Shown one piece after another: positions 21,833 to 28,626 of a stretch of DNA of 31,210 nt. The stretch lies in the IMG/VR virus record IMGVR_UViG_3300047550_001289, positions 1 through 31,210 of that record, one strand, 5' to 3'. The position numbers and the translations under genes are program-made. The first letter of the stretch is position 1; each line of letters starts with the position of its first letter. This DNA is from a virus. The notes beneath the pieces were generated by a model. That model was not told where the DNA came from. It searched no databases and was given only the letters and a program-made list of their open reading frames with translations.

Positions 21833-21850
21833 AAATTTATACTATATTTG
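21820..21850 (+). promoter_or_regulatory. Leaderless promoter for the recombination genes
   Basis: TTTG (21820-21823), 19 bases, TATATTTG (21843-21850), then CATC and ATG at 21855. It has the same box-to-start distance as three other early promoters. Confidence 0.75.
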
Positions 21851-21854
21851 CATC

Positions 21855-22076
21855 ATGGAAACCAAAATAAAAGTCACACACACAGGCAGCTATTCTGCCA
21901 AATTCGAACACGATGATGTCATCTACAACATTGATTGGGAAGATGACAGCGACACAGTGTATTTCATTCAGGAGTTTGCACCCGGTCAAGACGGACGCAA
22001 ATGCGTGAGCATCCCTGCTGAAATTCTGCCGACTATTGTAGGTATTTTTAACACAATCAAGGAGGCAAAACAATGA
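21855..22076 (+). CDS. Small acidic protein, unknown
   Basis: A 73-residue protein with a beta-rich first part (METKIKVTHTGSYSAKFEHD, DVIYNIDWEDDSDTVYF) and a helical end (ILPTIVGIFNTIKEAKQ). It is the first gene after its own promoter and leads the Rad52 cluster, so it may assist recombination; no family is recognised. The codons for KEAK contain a strong Shine-Dalgarno sequence (AAGGAGG, 22059-22065) for the next gene. Confidence 0.55.
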   Translation: METKIKVTHTGSYSAKFEHDDVIYNIDWEDDSDTVYFIQEFAPGQDGRKCVSIPAEILPTIVGIFNTIKEAKQ

Positions 22077-22534
22077 ATGACATTTTAACCGCACCCATTC
22101 AGTCCAATGAGATTGAATGGAGAGTGCAACAACAGACAAGCACAGGCAAGTTGATCATCGTGCCGTACATTAACAATCGTTGTGTGATGCAACGCTTTGA
22201 TGCAGCATTCGGGCCGACAAACTGGACTTCCGAATTTCGGGAGATAACCAACGGCTTCATCTGCCGCCTGACTGTGACCGTAGACAAAAAGACTGTGTAC
22301 CGTGAAGATGGTGCATCCAAGACAAATATCGAACCTGAAAAGGGTGGTATATCGGACGCAATGAAAAGGGCTGCTGTGCAGTTTGGTCTTGGTCGGTGCC
22401 TGTACGATTACCCAAAAGTAATGATTGAATGTCAGGACAAGTATATTCCAGATTGGGCATACGATAAACTGGGCAAACTGGTTGAATGGATAAACGCTGG
22501 GAACTGGAAGGAAATAATAATTTTGAAGCAATGA
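22073..22534 (+). CDS. Rad52/Sak-like single-strand annealing protein
   Basis: A 153-residue recombinase that anneals complementary single strands. Diagnostic segments are LIIVPYINNRCVMQRFDAAF (about 26-45), GPTNWTSEF (46-54), REDGASKTNIEPEKGGISDA (about 82-101) and KRAAVQFGLGRCLYDYP (about 104-120). These match the Rad52 core that binds ssDNA in a ring. It overlaps the upstream gene by ATGA and has AAGGAGG seven bases before ATG, the best Shine-Dalgarno sequence in the window, suggesting high output. It probably works with the small SSB in recombination-dependent replication. Confidence 0.8.
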   Translation: MNDILTAPIQSNEIEWRVQQQTSTGKLIIVPYINNRCVMQRFDAAFGPTNWTSEFREITNGFICRLTVTVDKKTVYREDGASKTNIEPEKGGISDAMKRAAVQFGLGRCLYDYPKVMIECQDKYIPDWAYDKLGKLVEWINAGNWKEIIILKQ

Positions 22535-22935
22535 CAGATATCGTGAATTTATTATTTGATGTTGAGGAAGGCAACGCATCCGCTTTGGATGCGTTCTGCC
22601 AACTCACCCGGTTAGAAAAGCAAATCAAAGCGGCAAAAGAACAGATACAATCCCAAGCCATAAACGAAGCGCAGATGTACGGCAAGACTTTCAATCACAT
22701 GGGTTTTGAAATTCAATGCCGTTCAGGTGCAGGTCGGTGGAAGTTTGATCACCTTGATGAATGGGTTGTTGAAAAGAACAAAATGGCTGCCATTGAACAC
22801 GCTGCAAAGTGGGCATATCAGTCGATTGAAAAGGGCATGACACCCATAACCGATGACGGGGATATTATTCAACCTGCTGTGTATGTGGCAGGAAGTGACA
22901 CCATAGCATTAAAGGAGATTAACCATGCTGATTAG
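22531..22935 (+). CDS. Coiled-coil protein of the recombination cluster
   Basis: A 134-residue protein from ATG 22531 (MTDIVNLLFDVEEGNASALD), chosen for its ATGA overlap with the Rad52-like gene. A coiled coil (LTRLEKQIKAAKEQIQSQAI, about 25-44) leads into a mixed region (FEIQCRSGAGRWKFDHL, about 58-74) and a helix with EWVVEKNKMAAIEHAAKWA. Proteins of this form often sit next to Rad52-like genes in Bacteroidota phages. A helper role in recombination is inferred from position only. Confidence 0.55.
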   Translation: MTDIVNLLFDVEEGNASALDAFCQLTRLEKQIKAAKEQIQSQAINEAQMYGKTFNHMGFEIQCRSGAGRWKFDHLDEWVVEKNKMAAIEHAAKWAYQSIEKGMTPITDDGDIIQPAVYVAGSDTIALKEINHAD

Positions 22936-23107
22936 ACGTGAAATTCCGAAGTCAATAGAAAGATGGCTGCCGCCTTGCGAGGAAGAAGTCATTGAAGCAC
23001 AGCCATACGATTACAGCCAAATGCCTGATGACTTGCCAAGCGTGGATGATTGGTTCAAAATCAGGGTGTGGGTTGATGAAATTGAAGGAAAATCCCTAAC
23101 AGGTTAA
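22925..23107 (+). CDS. Small protein, unknown
   Basis: A 60-residue protein (MLIRREIPKSIERWLPPCEE) rich in Trp, Pro and acidic residues. A clear Shine-Dalgarno sequence (AAGGAG, 22912-22917) sits seven bases before ATG 22925. It overlaps the upstream gene by 11 bases. No family is recognised. Confidence 0.5.
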   Translation: MLIRREIPKSIERWLPPCEEEVIEAQPYDYSQMPDDLPSVDDWFKIRVWVDEIEGKSLTG

Positions 23108-23294
23108 TGTGCTATAAAATGCACTATATCATTTAAACAATGTCAAAAGCGACATAATGTATATGAATAGTGAAATATACCGCACTTTATGTTAGCACTC
23201 GGATTGCTGTTGTATATTGCCCCTGCATTGTTAGCATTCATTGACTTTTTGGTGGATGTTAGCAACCGCAGGGGCTAACTACTTTTATAGATAG
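23108..23294 (+). promoter_or_regulatory. Repeat-rich intergenic control region
   Basis: The longest clear gene-free gap (187 bases). It holds an inverted pair ATGTC/GACAT (23140-23144, 23151-23155) and three direct GTTAGC copies (23191, 23230 and 23259 regions) with one inverted GCTAAC. A long-range inverted pair, GCCCCTGC (23219-23226) and GCAGGGGC (23268-23275), encloses two of the GTTAGC copies. The layout suggests binding sites for a regulator or replication protein. It ends in the CTACTTTTA motif. Confidence 0.45.
23279..23294 (+). promoter_or_regulatory. CTACTTTTA motif before the phosphoesterase gene
   Basis: CTACTTTTATAGATAG directly precedes ATG 23295. This is the only plus-strand copy of the motif otherwise seen before minus-strand late genes, so the gene may share their timing. 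Confidence 0.4.
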
Positions 23295-24299
23295 ATGACT
23301 AAAATAGAAATCGTCAAGTCCATAATGCAACAGCATATGTTCGAAGGGCAGCTAATGTTGCCAAAACAAACACTCGCCAAACTTATTTACGAACAAAATC
23401 CCGGTGTTTGGAATAGCCCTGATGCAGTACGAACACTCATAAGGGCTTGTACTAGTTCAGCCACAACAGGACATTCAAAAAAACACAGCGAAAATATGCC
23501 CGGAAAATCTACCATTGAAGAAGGCTTAAAGAAATTTGGCCTTTACACAAAGCTTCCAGTTCGAAAAGATGTAGTGCTACCAGCAGGAAAATACCTTGTC
23601 ATATCGGATATTCACTTCCCTGAACATGATCCACTTGCAATCCAAGCATCTTTGGAATATGGCAAGGAAAAAGGCATCACAGGAATTGTTCTAAACGGTG
23701 ACATTATTGATATGTATATGGTGAGCAGATTTTTGCAAGATACAAAACGGCCCAGCATCCGTGAAGAACTTATCATGACACGCAATTTTTTTCAATTACT
23801 GCGTGAGCAGTTTGCAGATCTGCCAATTTGGTATAAGTTTGGCAATCACGAGGAAAGGATGCGCCACTATTTGTTAAGCAATGCTCGTGCCATTGAAGAT
23901 TTGGATGGCATAACACTTGAAGAACAACTGCACTTGAAAAAGTACGACATCAAAGTTGTGTTTCGGGAAAGGATAAAGGCAGGGAAGTTAGACATCCTGC
24001 ACGGCCACGAATTTCAAAAGTCAATCATGGCTCCGGTTAACCCAGCAAGGGGTGCATTTATGAGGGCAAAATCTTCGCTGCTTATCGGACATCACCATCA
24101 GACAAGTTCACACCACGAAAACAACTTGAAAGGTGATGAGATTGTTTGTTATTCCACCGGATGTCATTGCACACTTACACCCGAATATAACCCATACGGC
24201 TACATCAAACAAAATCATGGCGGCGCAATCGTTACCGTTCTGCCAAATAGAAATTTCCACGTTGAAAACTACCGAATAATAGAAGGGAGAGTATATTAA
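23295..24299 (+). CDS. Calcineurin-like metallophosphoesterase
   Basis: A 334-residue two-metal phosphoesterase. The N-terminal 95 residues form a helical DNA-binding-like domain (FEGQLMLPKQTLAKLIYEQN). The catalytic domain has all motifs: SDIHFP (104-109), NGDIID (134-139), GNHEER (183-188), HGHE (236-239) and GHHH (265-268), which supply the metal ligands and catalytic His. Related phage enzymes act on DNA or nucleotides; the substrate here is open. ATG 23295 follows the control region, and the stop overlaps the next start (TAATG). Confidence 0.85.
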   Translation: MTKIEIVKSIMQQHMFEGQLMLPKQTLAKLIYEQNPGVWNSPDAVRTLIRACTSSATTGHSKKHSENMPGKSTIEEGLKKFGLYTKLPVRKDVVLPAGKYLVISDIHFPEHDPLAIQASLEYGKEKGITGIVLNGDIIDMYMVSRFLQDTKRPSIREELIMTRNFFQLLREQFADLPIWYKFGNHEERMRHYLLSNARAIEDLDGITLEEQLHLKKYDIKVVFRERIKAGKLDILHGHEFQKSIMAPVNPARGAFMRAKSSLLIGHHHQTSSHHENNLKGDEIVCYSTGCHCTLTPEYNPYGYIKQNHGGAIVTVLPNRNFHVENYRIIEGRVY

Positions 24300-24562
24300 T
24301 GTTTAGCACTCCTTTATGTTTGGAAGTCATTGCAGGGAATGAAATGGAAGATGACCTGTATGAAATGGGAATAGCACCAGCTGAAACAGACCTTTACAAA
24401 GAGCCAACATTCCCGGTTTGTTTTTACAAGATTGACGCAATGATGATGGACAACCGCAGCACTTTAAAAAAGCCATTGACAATTATTGTCTGCGGAGAAT
24501 TGACTTATCTTGTCAAATTCAGCCTTGAATATATGATTGAATTGGTGCGGTTGCACAGATAG
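24299..24562 (+). CDS. Small protein, unknown
   Basis: An 87-residue acidic protein (MFSTPLCLEVIAGNEMEDDL) with a beta-rich second half (KPLTIIVCGELTYLVKFSLE). It is the last gene of the early block and is translated from a TAATG overlap with the phosphoesterase stop. A terminator follows immediately. No family is recognised. Confidence 0.55.
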   Translation: MFSTPLCLEVIAGNEMEDDLYEMGIAPAETDLYKEPTFPVCFYKIDAMMMDNRSTLKKPLTIIVCGELTYLVKFSLEYMIELVRLHR

Positions 24563-24565
24563 TTT

Positions 24566-24589
24566 TTACTCAAAGCATTGAGTAATTTT
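24566..24589 (+). terminator. Intrinsic terminator ending the early block
   Basis: A perfect 8-bp stem TTACTCAA/TTGAGTAA (24566-24573, 24578-24585) with an AGCA loop is followed by TTTT. The U run exists only on the plus strand, so it should stop early transcripts between the converging operons; late transcripts meet the stem without a U run. Confidence 0.65.
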
Positions 24590-24591
24590 GC

Positions 24592-25221
24592 TCAACCGAA
24601 TGTGCAAAATAGCGTGAAATCTATGATCTGCCCCTGATTAAAACGCTTAACAATTTCGAACCAGTGCTTATCTGGAACTACTTGACATCCTGCTGACCAT
24701 TTATTTACCCAATCCCCCAACCCGGCACGGTGAAAGTTTATCCCAAACAATCCAAACTGTGTGATTTTTTGGTCAATCTGTCTGTCTTTATTGCCATCCC
24801 GGTAAATGGTAATGGGTAAAACCTGCTGAAAATAAGGTGCTTTTCCCCATAAATTTGACCAATTCGCACCCGTTACAAACTTATGAGAGCCGACAACTTG
24901 CTGCTCAATAGGCACTGCTGTTCCTGTTATACCGCCAACAGTGAATGGATTGTAAATATAAAAGTCACCTGCGGTGGTCGAAGCAGGGCAAACATACACA
25001 ATCTGCCCATATTTGTACACCACACAGAAATCATCGAACTTATTTGTGAGCTTGTCATCGGTTCGCAGCCATACAATGCCGTGATATTGTGGCAACCACT
25101 TGCGTTTTTTGAGTTCACCTGCAATATAGTTGGCCAGTGCTTCGGTAGATTTCGGGCCGATAACTCCGTCAACTTTGAGATTTGCCCCGTTTTTGTTCAA
25201 TAGTTCTTGCAGTGTTTTCAT
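24592..25221 (-). CDS. Endolysin: L,D-transpeptidase (YkuD)-like with peptidoglycan-binding start
   Basis: A 209-residue cell wall enzyme. Residues 1-36 (MKTLQELLNKNGANLKVDGV, then IGPKSTEALANYI) match the first helices of a peptidoglycan-binding domain. The catalytic part carries GINFHRAG (160-167, His164) and WSAGCQVV (175-182, Ser176, Cys179), the His...SxGC pattern of YkuD-type L,D-transpeptidases, whose nucleophile is the Cys. No signal peptide is seen, so a holin is needed. ATG 25221 is chosen because it overlaps the spanin stop by ATGA; the longer frame would lie inside that gene. Whether it cuts or rearranges cross-links cannot be read from sequence. Confidence 0.75.
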   Translation of the reverse strand: MKTLQELLNKNGANLKVDGVIGPKSTEALANYIAGELKKRKWLPQYHGIVWLRTDDKLTNKFDDFCVVYKYGQIVYVCPASTTAGDFYIYNPFTVGGITGTAVPIEQQVVGSHKFVTGANWSNLWGKAPYFQQVLPITIYRDGNKDRQIDQKITQFGLFGINFHRAGLGDWVNKWSAGCQVVPDKHWFEIVKRFNQGQIIDFTLFCTFG

Positions 25222-25724
25222 TTTGCTATGAATAATAATGATGAAAGGATTGCCAAATTTCGCCACATATTTCGTTTCCTACGCATTTTATTGTTGTCTG
25301 TGATACATTGTTCCATTTGTTGCTTTTGAGTGCTTGTAATGGCTTCTAAATGCGTAATCGCACTATCCTGTAATTTTATCACTTGCTCTTGGCTGTAAAT
25401 TATGATGCTATCTTCTTCGATAATTTCCCAGCATAGCTTATTTTCATCAATCAGTGAAATGAGTTTGACCGTGTCTTTTTGCAGTTCGGTAATGGTCAGG
25501 GTATCGTGGACATATTTTGTCCTAATTTGGCGGAGTGTTTTTATCTTTTCGGGGCGGTTAATCAGCAGCAGCGAGTATTCATTTTTGATGCTGTCAATTT
25601 CGGCTGTCAGCGAGTCAATTAGTCCTGTGTCTGCCTGTGGTTTTTCTGATACCGGGCATGACCTAAATACAAGCATACTGACAAATATGCCAAAAAGCAC
25701 AAAAAACCAATCATTTCGCTTCAT
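25218..25724 (-). CDS. Spanin-like protein, possible unimolecular spanin
   Basis: A 168-residue envelope protein directly before the endolysin gene. It starts MKRNDWFFVLFGIFVSMLVF, a signal or anchor segment followed by RSCP with Cys23 as a possible lipid site. A periplasmic coiled coil follows (SLTAEIDSIKNEYSLLLINR to SAITHLEAITSTQKQQMEQC). A second hydrophobic segment (MWRNLAILSSLLFIAK) sits at the C-terminus. Outer-membrane lipid plus C-terminal inner-membrane span is the u-spanin layout of T1 gp11; the lipobox (VFRSC) is poor. If Cys23 is not lipidated, it is an Rz-like protein with two spans. ATG 25724 has GAGG just upstream. Confidence 0.6.
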   Translation of the reverse strand: MKRNDWFFVLFGIFVSMLVFRSCPVSEKPQADTGLIDSLTAEIDSIKNEYSLLLINRPEKIKTLRQIRTKYVHDTLTITELQKDTVKLISLIDENKLCWEIIEEDSIIIYSQEQVIKLQDSAITHLEAITSTQKQQMEQCITDNNKMRRKRNMWRNLAILSSLLFIAK

Positions 25725-25899
25725 CCTCTGCAAAGAAATTAGTCACGAACTTACCGATAGCACCGCACACCCCTGAAATCAGCATCAATTTGGGATTATC
25801 CAAGTTAAGCCCGGCAATAAATAAAGATGCAGCCGCAATGCTGTCACCCAAAACCCTGAAACGCTTGGGGGTGGGTTGGAAATAGTTTTTAAATTTCAT
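25711..25899 (-). CDS. Small membrane protein of the lysis cassette
   Basis: A 62-residue protein (MKFKNYFQPTPKRFRVLGDS) with one or two hydrophobic segments (IAAASLFIAGLNL and LMLISGVCGAIGKFVTNFF) separated by DNPK. Size, hydrophobicity and place before the spanin fit a holin or antiholin. Its ATG overlaps the basic-peptide stop by ATGA and its 3' end overlaps the spanin gene by 14 bases. Confidence 0.5.
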   Translation of the reverse strand: MKFKNYFQPTPKRFRVLGDSIAAASLFIAGLNLDNPKLMLISGVCGAIGKFVTNFFAEDEAK

Positions 25900-26015
25900 C
25901 TGCCTTGTCCTCTGTATGGTTTTGCTGATTTATGTTTGTTCGCTGATTTGGTGTGTCTACCCAGTTTCCGTTTGCTTTTCGGTTGCCACTTGATTACCTC
26001 TTTACTTTTTGCCAT
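25896..26015 (-). CDS. 39-residue highly basic peptide
   Basis: MAKSKEVIKWQPKSKRKLGR, then a His/Lys/Ser-rich stretch ending KPYRGQGR. About a third of the residues are Lys or Arg, with no acidic run. It is supported by an ATGA overlap with the next gene and a 14-base overlap with the holin-like gene. It could bind RNA, DNA or the acidic cell envelope; it resembles no lysis protein that I know. Confidence 0.5.
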   Translation of the reverse strand: MAKSKEVIKWQPKSKRKLGRHTKSANKHKSAKPYRGQGR

Positions 26016-26160
26016 GTTTGAAGAACTTGTAAATGCCTATGCAGGATAAAACAAGGGCAGCTGTGAAAGACAAGAATTGAATAATAGGCAGCAACTTTGC
26101 AGCAGCACCTGCAAGCCATAACAGCCAACTACCTACGATTGTTTCAGTTTCGTGTTTCAT
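26002..26160 (-). CDS. Holin-like membrane protein
   Basis: A 52-residue protein (MKHETETIVGSWLLWLAGAA) with two likely membrane helices (IVGSWLLWLAGAAAKLLPII and FLSFTAALVLSCIGIYKFF) and a basic tail (KHGKK), the layout of a small class II holin. It lies first in the lysis cassette, its start joined to the upstream stop as TGATG. The holin role is inferred from topology and context. Confidence 0.55.
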   Translation of the reverse strand: MKHETETIVGSWLLWLAGAAAKLLPIIQFLSFTAALVLSCIGIYKFFKHGKK

Positions 26161-26399
26161 CAGGGGAATGGCGGTGCAATTACTTCAAATTCTGTCGGCT
26201 GACCTAAAACGGGCAGCAAAGTTTCATCATAAAGAATATACCAAAATTGTGGATTATTCAGTTCTGCAAATCTGTATTCTACCCAGTTTTGTGTCACATC
26301 ATCAGGGGCAACAGGAATGCCATAAAAAGCATCACACGCTTCACGTGCATTAATTGCTTCCTGTTCTGTTGTAAATTTATATCCGTTAATAAATGGCAT
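26160..26399 (-). CDS. Fiber-associated small protein, unknown
   Basis: A 79-residue protein (MPFINGYKFTTEQEAINARE) with Trp/Tyr-rich strands (NWVEYRFAELNNPQFWYILY) and a Pro-rich end (EFEVIAPPFP). It follows the fiber gene with a 14-base overlap, so it may be a fiber chaperone or minor virion part. No family is recognised. Confidence 0.5.
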   Translation of the reverse strand: MPFINGYKFTTEQEAINAREACDAFYGIPVAPDDVTQNWVEYRFAELNNPQFWYILYDETLLPVLGQPTEFEVIAPPFP

Positions 26400-27297
26400 A
26401 GTATGTATTTATATTTGACTCAACACCTGTTGTTGATACCGTTAAATTTGGGTAATAAATATATTCCGAAAAGTTACCAATCCATAATTGAATTGGCCCG
26501 CTTACTGAACCTATTGCACCAATTCTTAAAGGTTCAAGATTATTCATCATTGAAGTAACCAAGCTATTACCTGACCTCAATGATAATGTTTCTACTGCGC
26601 CATTTTTCCTTAATCCCTGTATTGTTGAAGCTGTTAATGCGCCATTATATGTATAGGTATAAAGTGTAGTATTTGTGGTGTGTACGTTAGTATTTGTCCA
26701 GTAGTCATTTGGCAGAATTGCGGATGCACTAACATTTACATCAATTCTGTTTGAACTTGTATTTGCACGTATCAAAAAACTCCTATTGTTTGGTGGGTCT
26801 TGCACGGTAAATCTACTTGCTAATACTTGATTCGTTGTTGTTGTATTTGTACCCTTAACCGCTAAAAATTGAGTAAAATTAGTCAATGATGCTGTAAATG
26901 CTGCCGCAGACAACGAATCATTGCTACCATCAAATAAAAGTGAGGGTTTTGAATTTACCTTATTTACCACACCCGATGAAACAATTTGTGGTTGATTTGT
27001 AGCTGTGCTTTGTGTGGCATTTCTTCCATTACCACTTTGGTCATACCAAGTTGTTACAAAACCATTTCCAGCACCTACAAAGGTAGTCAATGCGCTTTCA
27101 TTAAGATTGCCCAATGCCGTAAATCCAATATCTTGCTCTGTGTTATCGGATGACCTACGCACACGAATAGCACTACCTGTGTAATCCGATTTCAATAGAC
27201 GAACAGAATAAGCAACCGATGCCCCAGTGTAAGTGTCAAGGACACCAACAAATGGTTCTGAACCTGCTACAAATGACCGAACACCTATCCTAATCAT
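26386..27297 (-). CDS. LamG / arabinofuranosidase-like virion protein
   Basis: A 303-residue beta-sandwich protein. The region AYSVRLLKSDYTGSAIRVRR (about 29-48), SSDNTEQDIGF (49-59) and NGFVTTWYDQSGNGRNATQ (about 78-96) matches the fold seen in alpha-L-arabinofuranosidase B-type and LamG-like domains found in many phage and marine proteins. KPSLLFDGSNDSLSAAAFT continues it. It probably binds or trims surface sugar and acts in host recognition as a fiber or head decoration. Catalytic acids cannot be named, so binding is more likely than cutting. It overlaps the 89-residue gene by ATGA. Confidence 0.65.
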   Translation of the reverse strand: MIRIGVRSFVAGSEPFVGVLDTYTGASVAYSVRLLKSDYTGSAIRVRRSSDNTEQDIGFTALGNLNESALTTFVGAGNGFVTTWYDQSGNGRNATQSTATNQPQIVSSGVVNKVNSKPSLLFDGSNDSLSAAAFTASLTNFTQFLAVKGTNTTTTNQVLASRFTVQDPPNNRSFLIRANTSSNRIDVNVSASAILPNDYWTNTNVHTTNTTLYTYTYNGALTASTIQGLRKNGAVETLSLRSGNSLVTSMMNNLEPLRIGAIGSVSGPIQLWIGNFSEYIYYPNLTVSTTGVESNINTYYAIY

Positions 27298-27563
27298 ACG
27301 TTGTAAGCTACGATGCTTCCGCTTGTCAGGGTTATGCTGCTGAAATAGTCACCTTCGGGAAGTGAAATAAACGTGCCTTGTTTCAGGGTTACACCTGTCA
27401 GTCCAAGGGTTGTCATTACACTTGCCGCATTTTTGTCAAGGGCTGCGGAAACAACCGCATCTGCATTAACGACAAAACCCTGCCATCTGCCAGTGTTTGC
27501 GCTTGTTCCTGATAATACCTTGCAGCCAGTGAAGCCGCTCATAAATTCTGTTGCTGTACTCAT
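27294..27563 (-). CDS. Small virion protein, head decoration-like
   Basis: An 89-residue Gly/Ser/Thr-rich beta protein (MSTATEFMSGFTGCKVLSGT; TFISLPEGDYFSSITLTSGS). Proteins of this kind often sit near head or fiber genes in Bacteroidota phages and may coat the capsid or cap a fiber. It starts two bases after the previous stop and overlaps the fiber gene by ATGA. The role is inferred. Confidence 0.45.
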   Translation of the reverse strand: MSTATEFMSGFTGCKVLSGTSANTGRWQGFVVNADAVVSAALDKNAASVMTTLGLTGVTLKQGTFISLPEGDYFSSITLTSGSIVAYNV

Positions 27564-27564
27564 T

Positions 27565-28029
27565 TTATTCTATTGTTGGGAATGTTAAATTGTTATTTGG
27601 TGTGTCGCAGTAATCTCTCAAATTTGGGCAATGGTATTCGATAACGGCTGCAACTCCGCTAACGATGTCAGTTTGTGCGTCATAAAATGGTGTAATGCTG
27701 TCATTTATTACCCATGTTCCGGCTATGTTGTTTCGGTACACGTAACGCAGCATGGAGTAAATGTCCAGCATCACCGTGTGCATATCGCTGATGCGTTCTA
27801 CTGCATCGGTAAAATCTTCTCTGTGCCTGTCAGCAATGGCAACCGCAAAGCGGTAAATCACCTTGTCAACAGTCACCTGTGAACCATCAGGAAAAATCCG
27901 CATCAACGGATAAAGCTGTTCACCGCTTGTATTGATATTCGGCTCAATATTTACGATGGTTGCCTTTATCTGCTTGTGATTGTTCCCGGCAGTTTCGAGT
28001 GCTTCCAGTAGTTGGTTGATTGTTACCAT
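27565..28029 (-). CDS. Tail terminator / neck-like protein
   Basis: A 154-residue alpha/beta protein (MVTINQLLEALETAGNNHKQ), with IADRHREDFTDAVERISDMH (about 68-87) and a C-terminal strand (VSGVAAVIEYHCPNLRDYC). Length, fold pattern and position after the connector suggest a tail terminator or head-closure protein. ATG 28029 is preceded by CTACTTAA. Confidence 0.5.
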   Translation of the reverse strand: MVTINQLLEALETAGNNHKQIKATIVNIEPNINTSGEQLYPLMRIFPDGSQVTVDKVIYRFAVAIADRHREDFTDAVERISDMHTVMLDIYSMLRYVYRNNIAGTWVINDSITPFYDAQTDIVSGVAAVIEYHCPNLRDYCDTPNNNLTFPTIE

Positions 28030-28037
28030 TTAAGTAG
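28030..28037 (-). promoter_or_regulatory. Short late-gene 5' motif (CTACTTAA)
   Basis: CTACTTAA abuts ATG 28029 on the minus strand. It is a shortened copy of the late motif, with only eight bases from the first C to the start. Confidence 0.3.
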
Positions 28038-28074
28038 AGTTTCAGTTTGTTTTCGTTCTTTGTTCTTACTTTAT

Positions 28075-28626
28075 TCATGAGAAAAATCCACGCAGGAATT
28101 TGTAATCATCATCTTCACCCAAGTAAAACCCACCAAATAAATATTGGTTTTGCGGGTTGATCACATCAAGCCCACTCGCAGGGTTTTGATATTCGGGGAA
28201 TAATGTATCGTTTTCAGCAAGGTACAAACGCAATCTTTCAGCGTAGTATTCTGCCTTATTTTGATAACGCTGTTCAATCATGCGAAGCTGGTCAACATCC
28301 ACCGCATTTGCATTTTCTGCTCCACGACTTGCCGCTGACTTATTCATCATTTTGTAGGTCAATGGAAGCATACTATCCAAAATCACATAGTGATACAGGC
28401 AAGGTGCAACATATTTATTTACCAATGTCAGGTAGTTTCCACCCAGTCCAGCCCCGTTGATGTCATCACAAATCTTGTCATATAGGGTGCTGCCCAAAAT
28501 ATCACGGATATACACATCCTGTGCGGTACGCATGGCAGTTTGCAACAACTTGCTATCGACATTCTCATCGATAGGGGTGTTTTTCTTTACATCCTGCTCT
28601 GATACGAAATATGCGAAATTAGCCAT
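28075..28626 (-). CDS. Head-tail connector-like protein
   Basis: A 183-residue helical protein (MANFAYFVSEQDVKKNTPID) with TAMRTAQDVYIRDILGSTLY (about 31-50) and a Tyr/Arg-rich helix (MIEQRYQNKAEYYAERLRLY). It matches connector proteins commonly found right after the portal in Bacteroidota phages. Its start overlaps the portal end by eight bases, and AAGGAG eight bases before the ATG is one of few strong ribosome sites in the window. The connector role is inferred from family pattern and order. Confidence 0.6.
   Translation of the reverse strand: MANFAYFVSEQDVKKNTPIDENVDSKLLQTAMRTAQDVYIRDILGSTLYDKICDDINGAGLGGNYLTLVNKYVAPCLYHYVILDSMLPLTYKMMNKSAASRGAENANAVDVDQLRMIEQRYQNKAEYYAERLRLYLAENDTLFPEYQNPASGLDVINPQNQYLFGGFYLGEDDDYKFLRGFFS

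Noticed and set aside
24566-24589. Bidirectional terminator between the convergent operons
   Set aside because: The stem is symmetrical, but a U run follows it only on the plus strand; the minus strand has AAAC after the stem.
25222-25266. Longer endolysin start at 25266
   Set aside because: The extra residues (MAKFGNPFIIIIHSK) overlap the spanin end; ATG 25221 makes an exact ATGA overlap.
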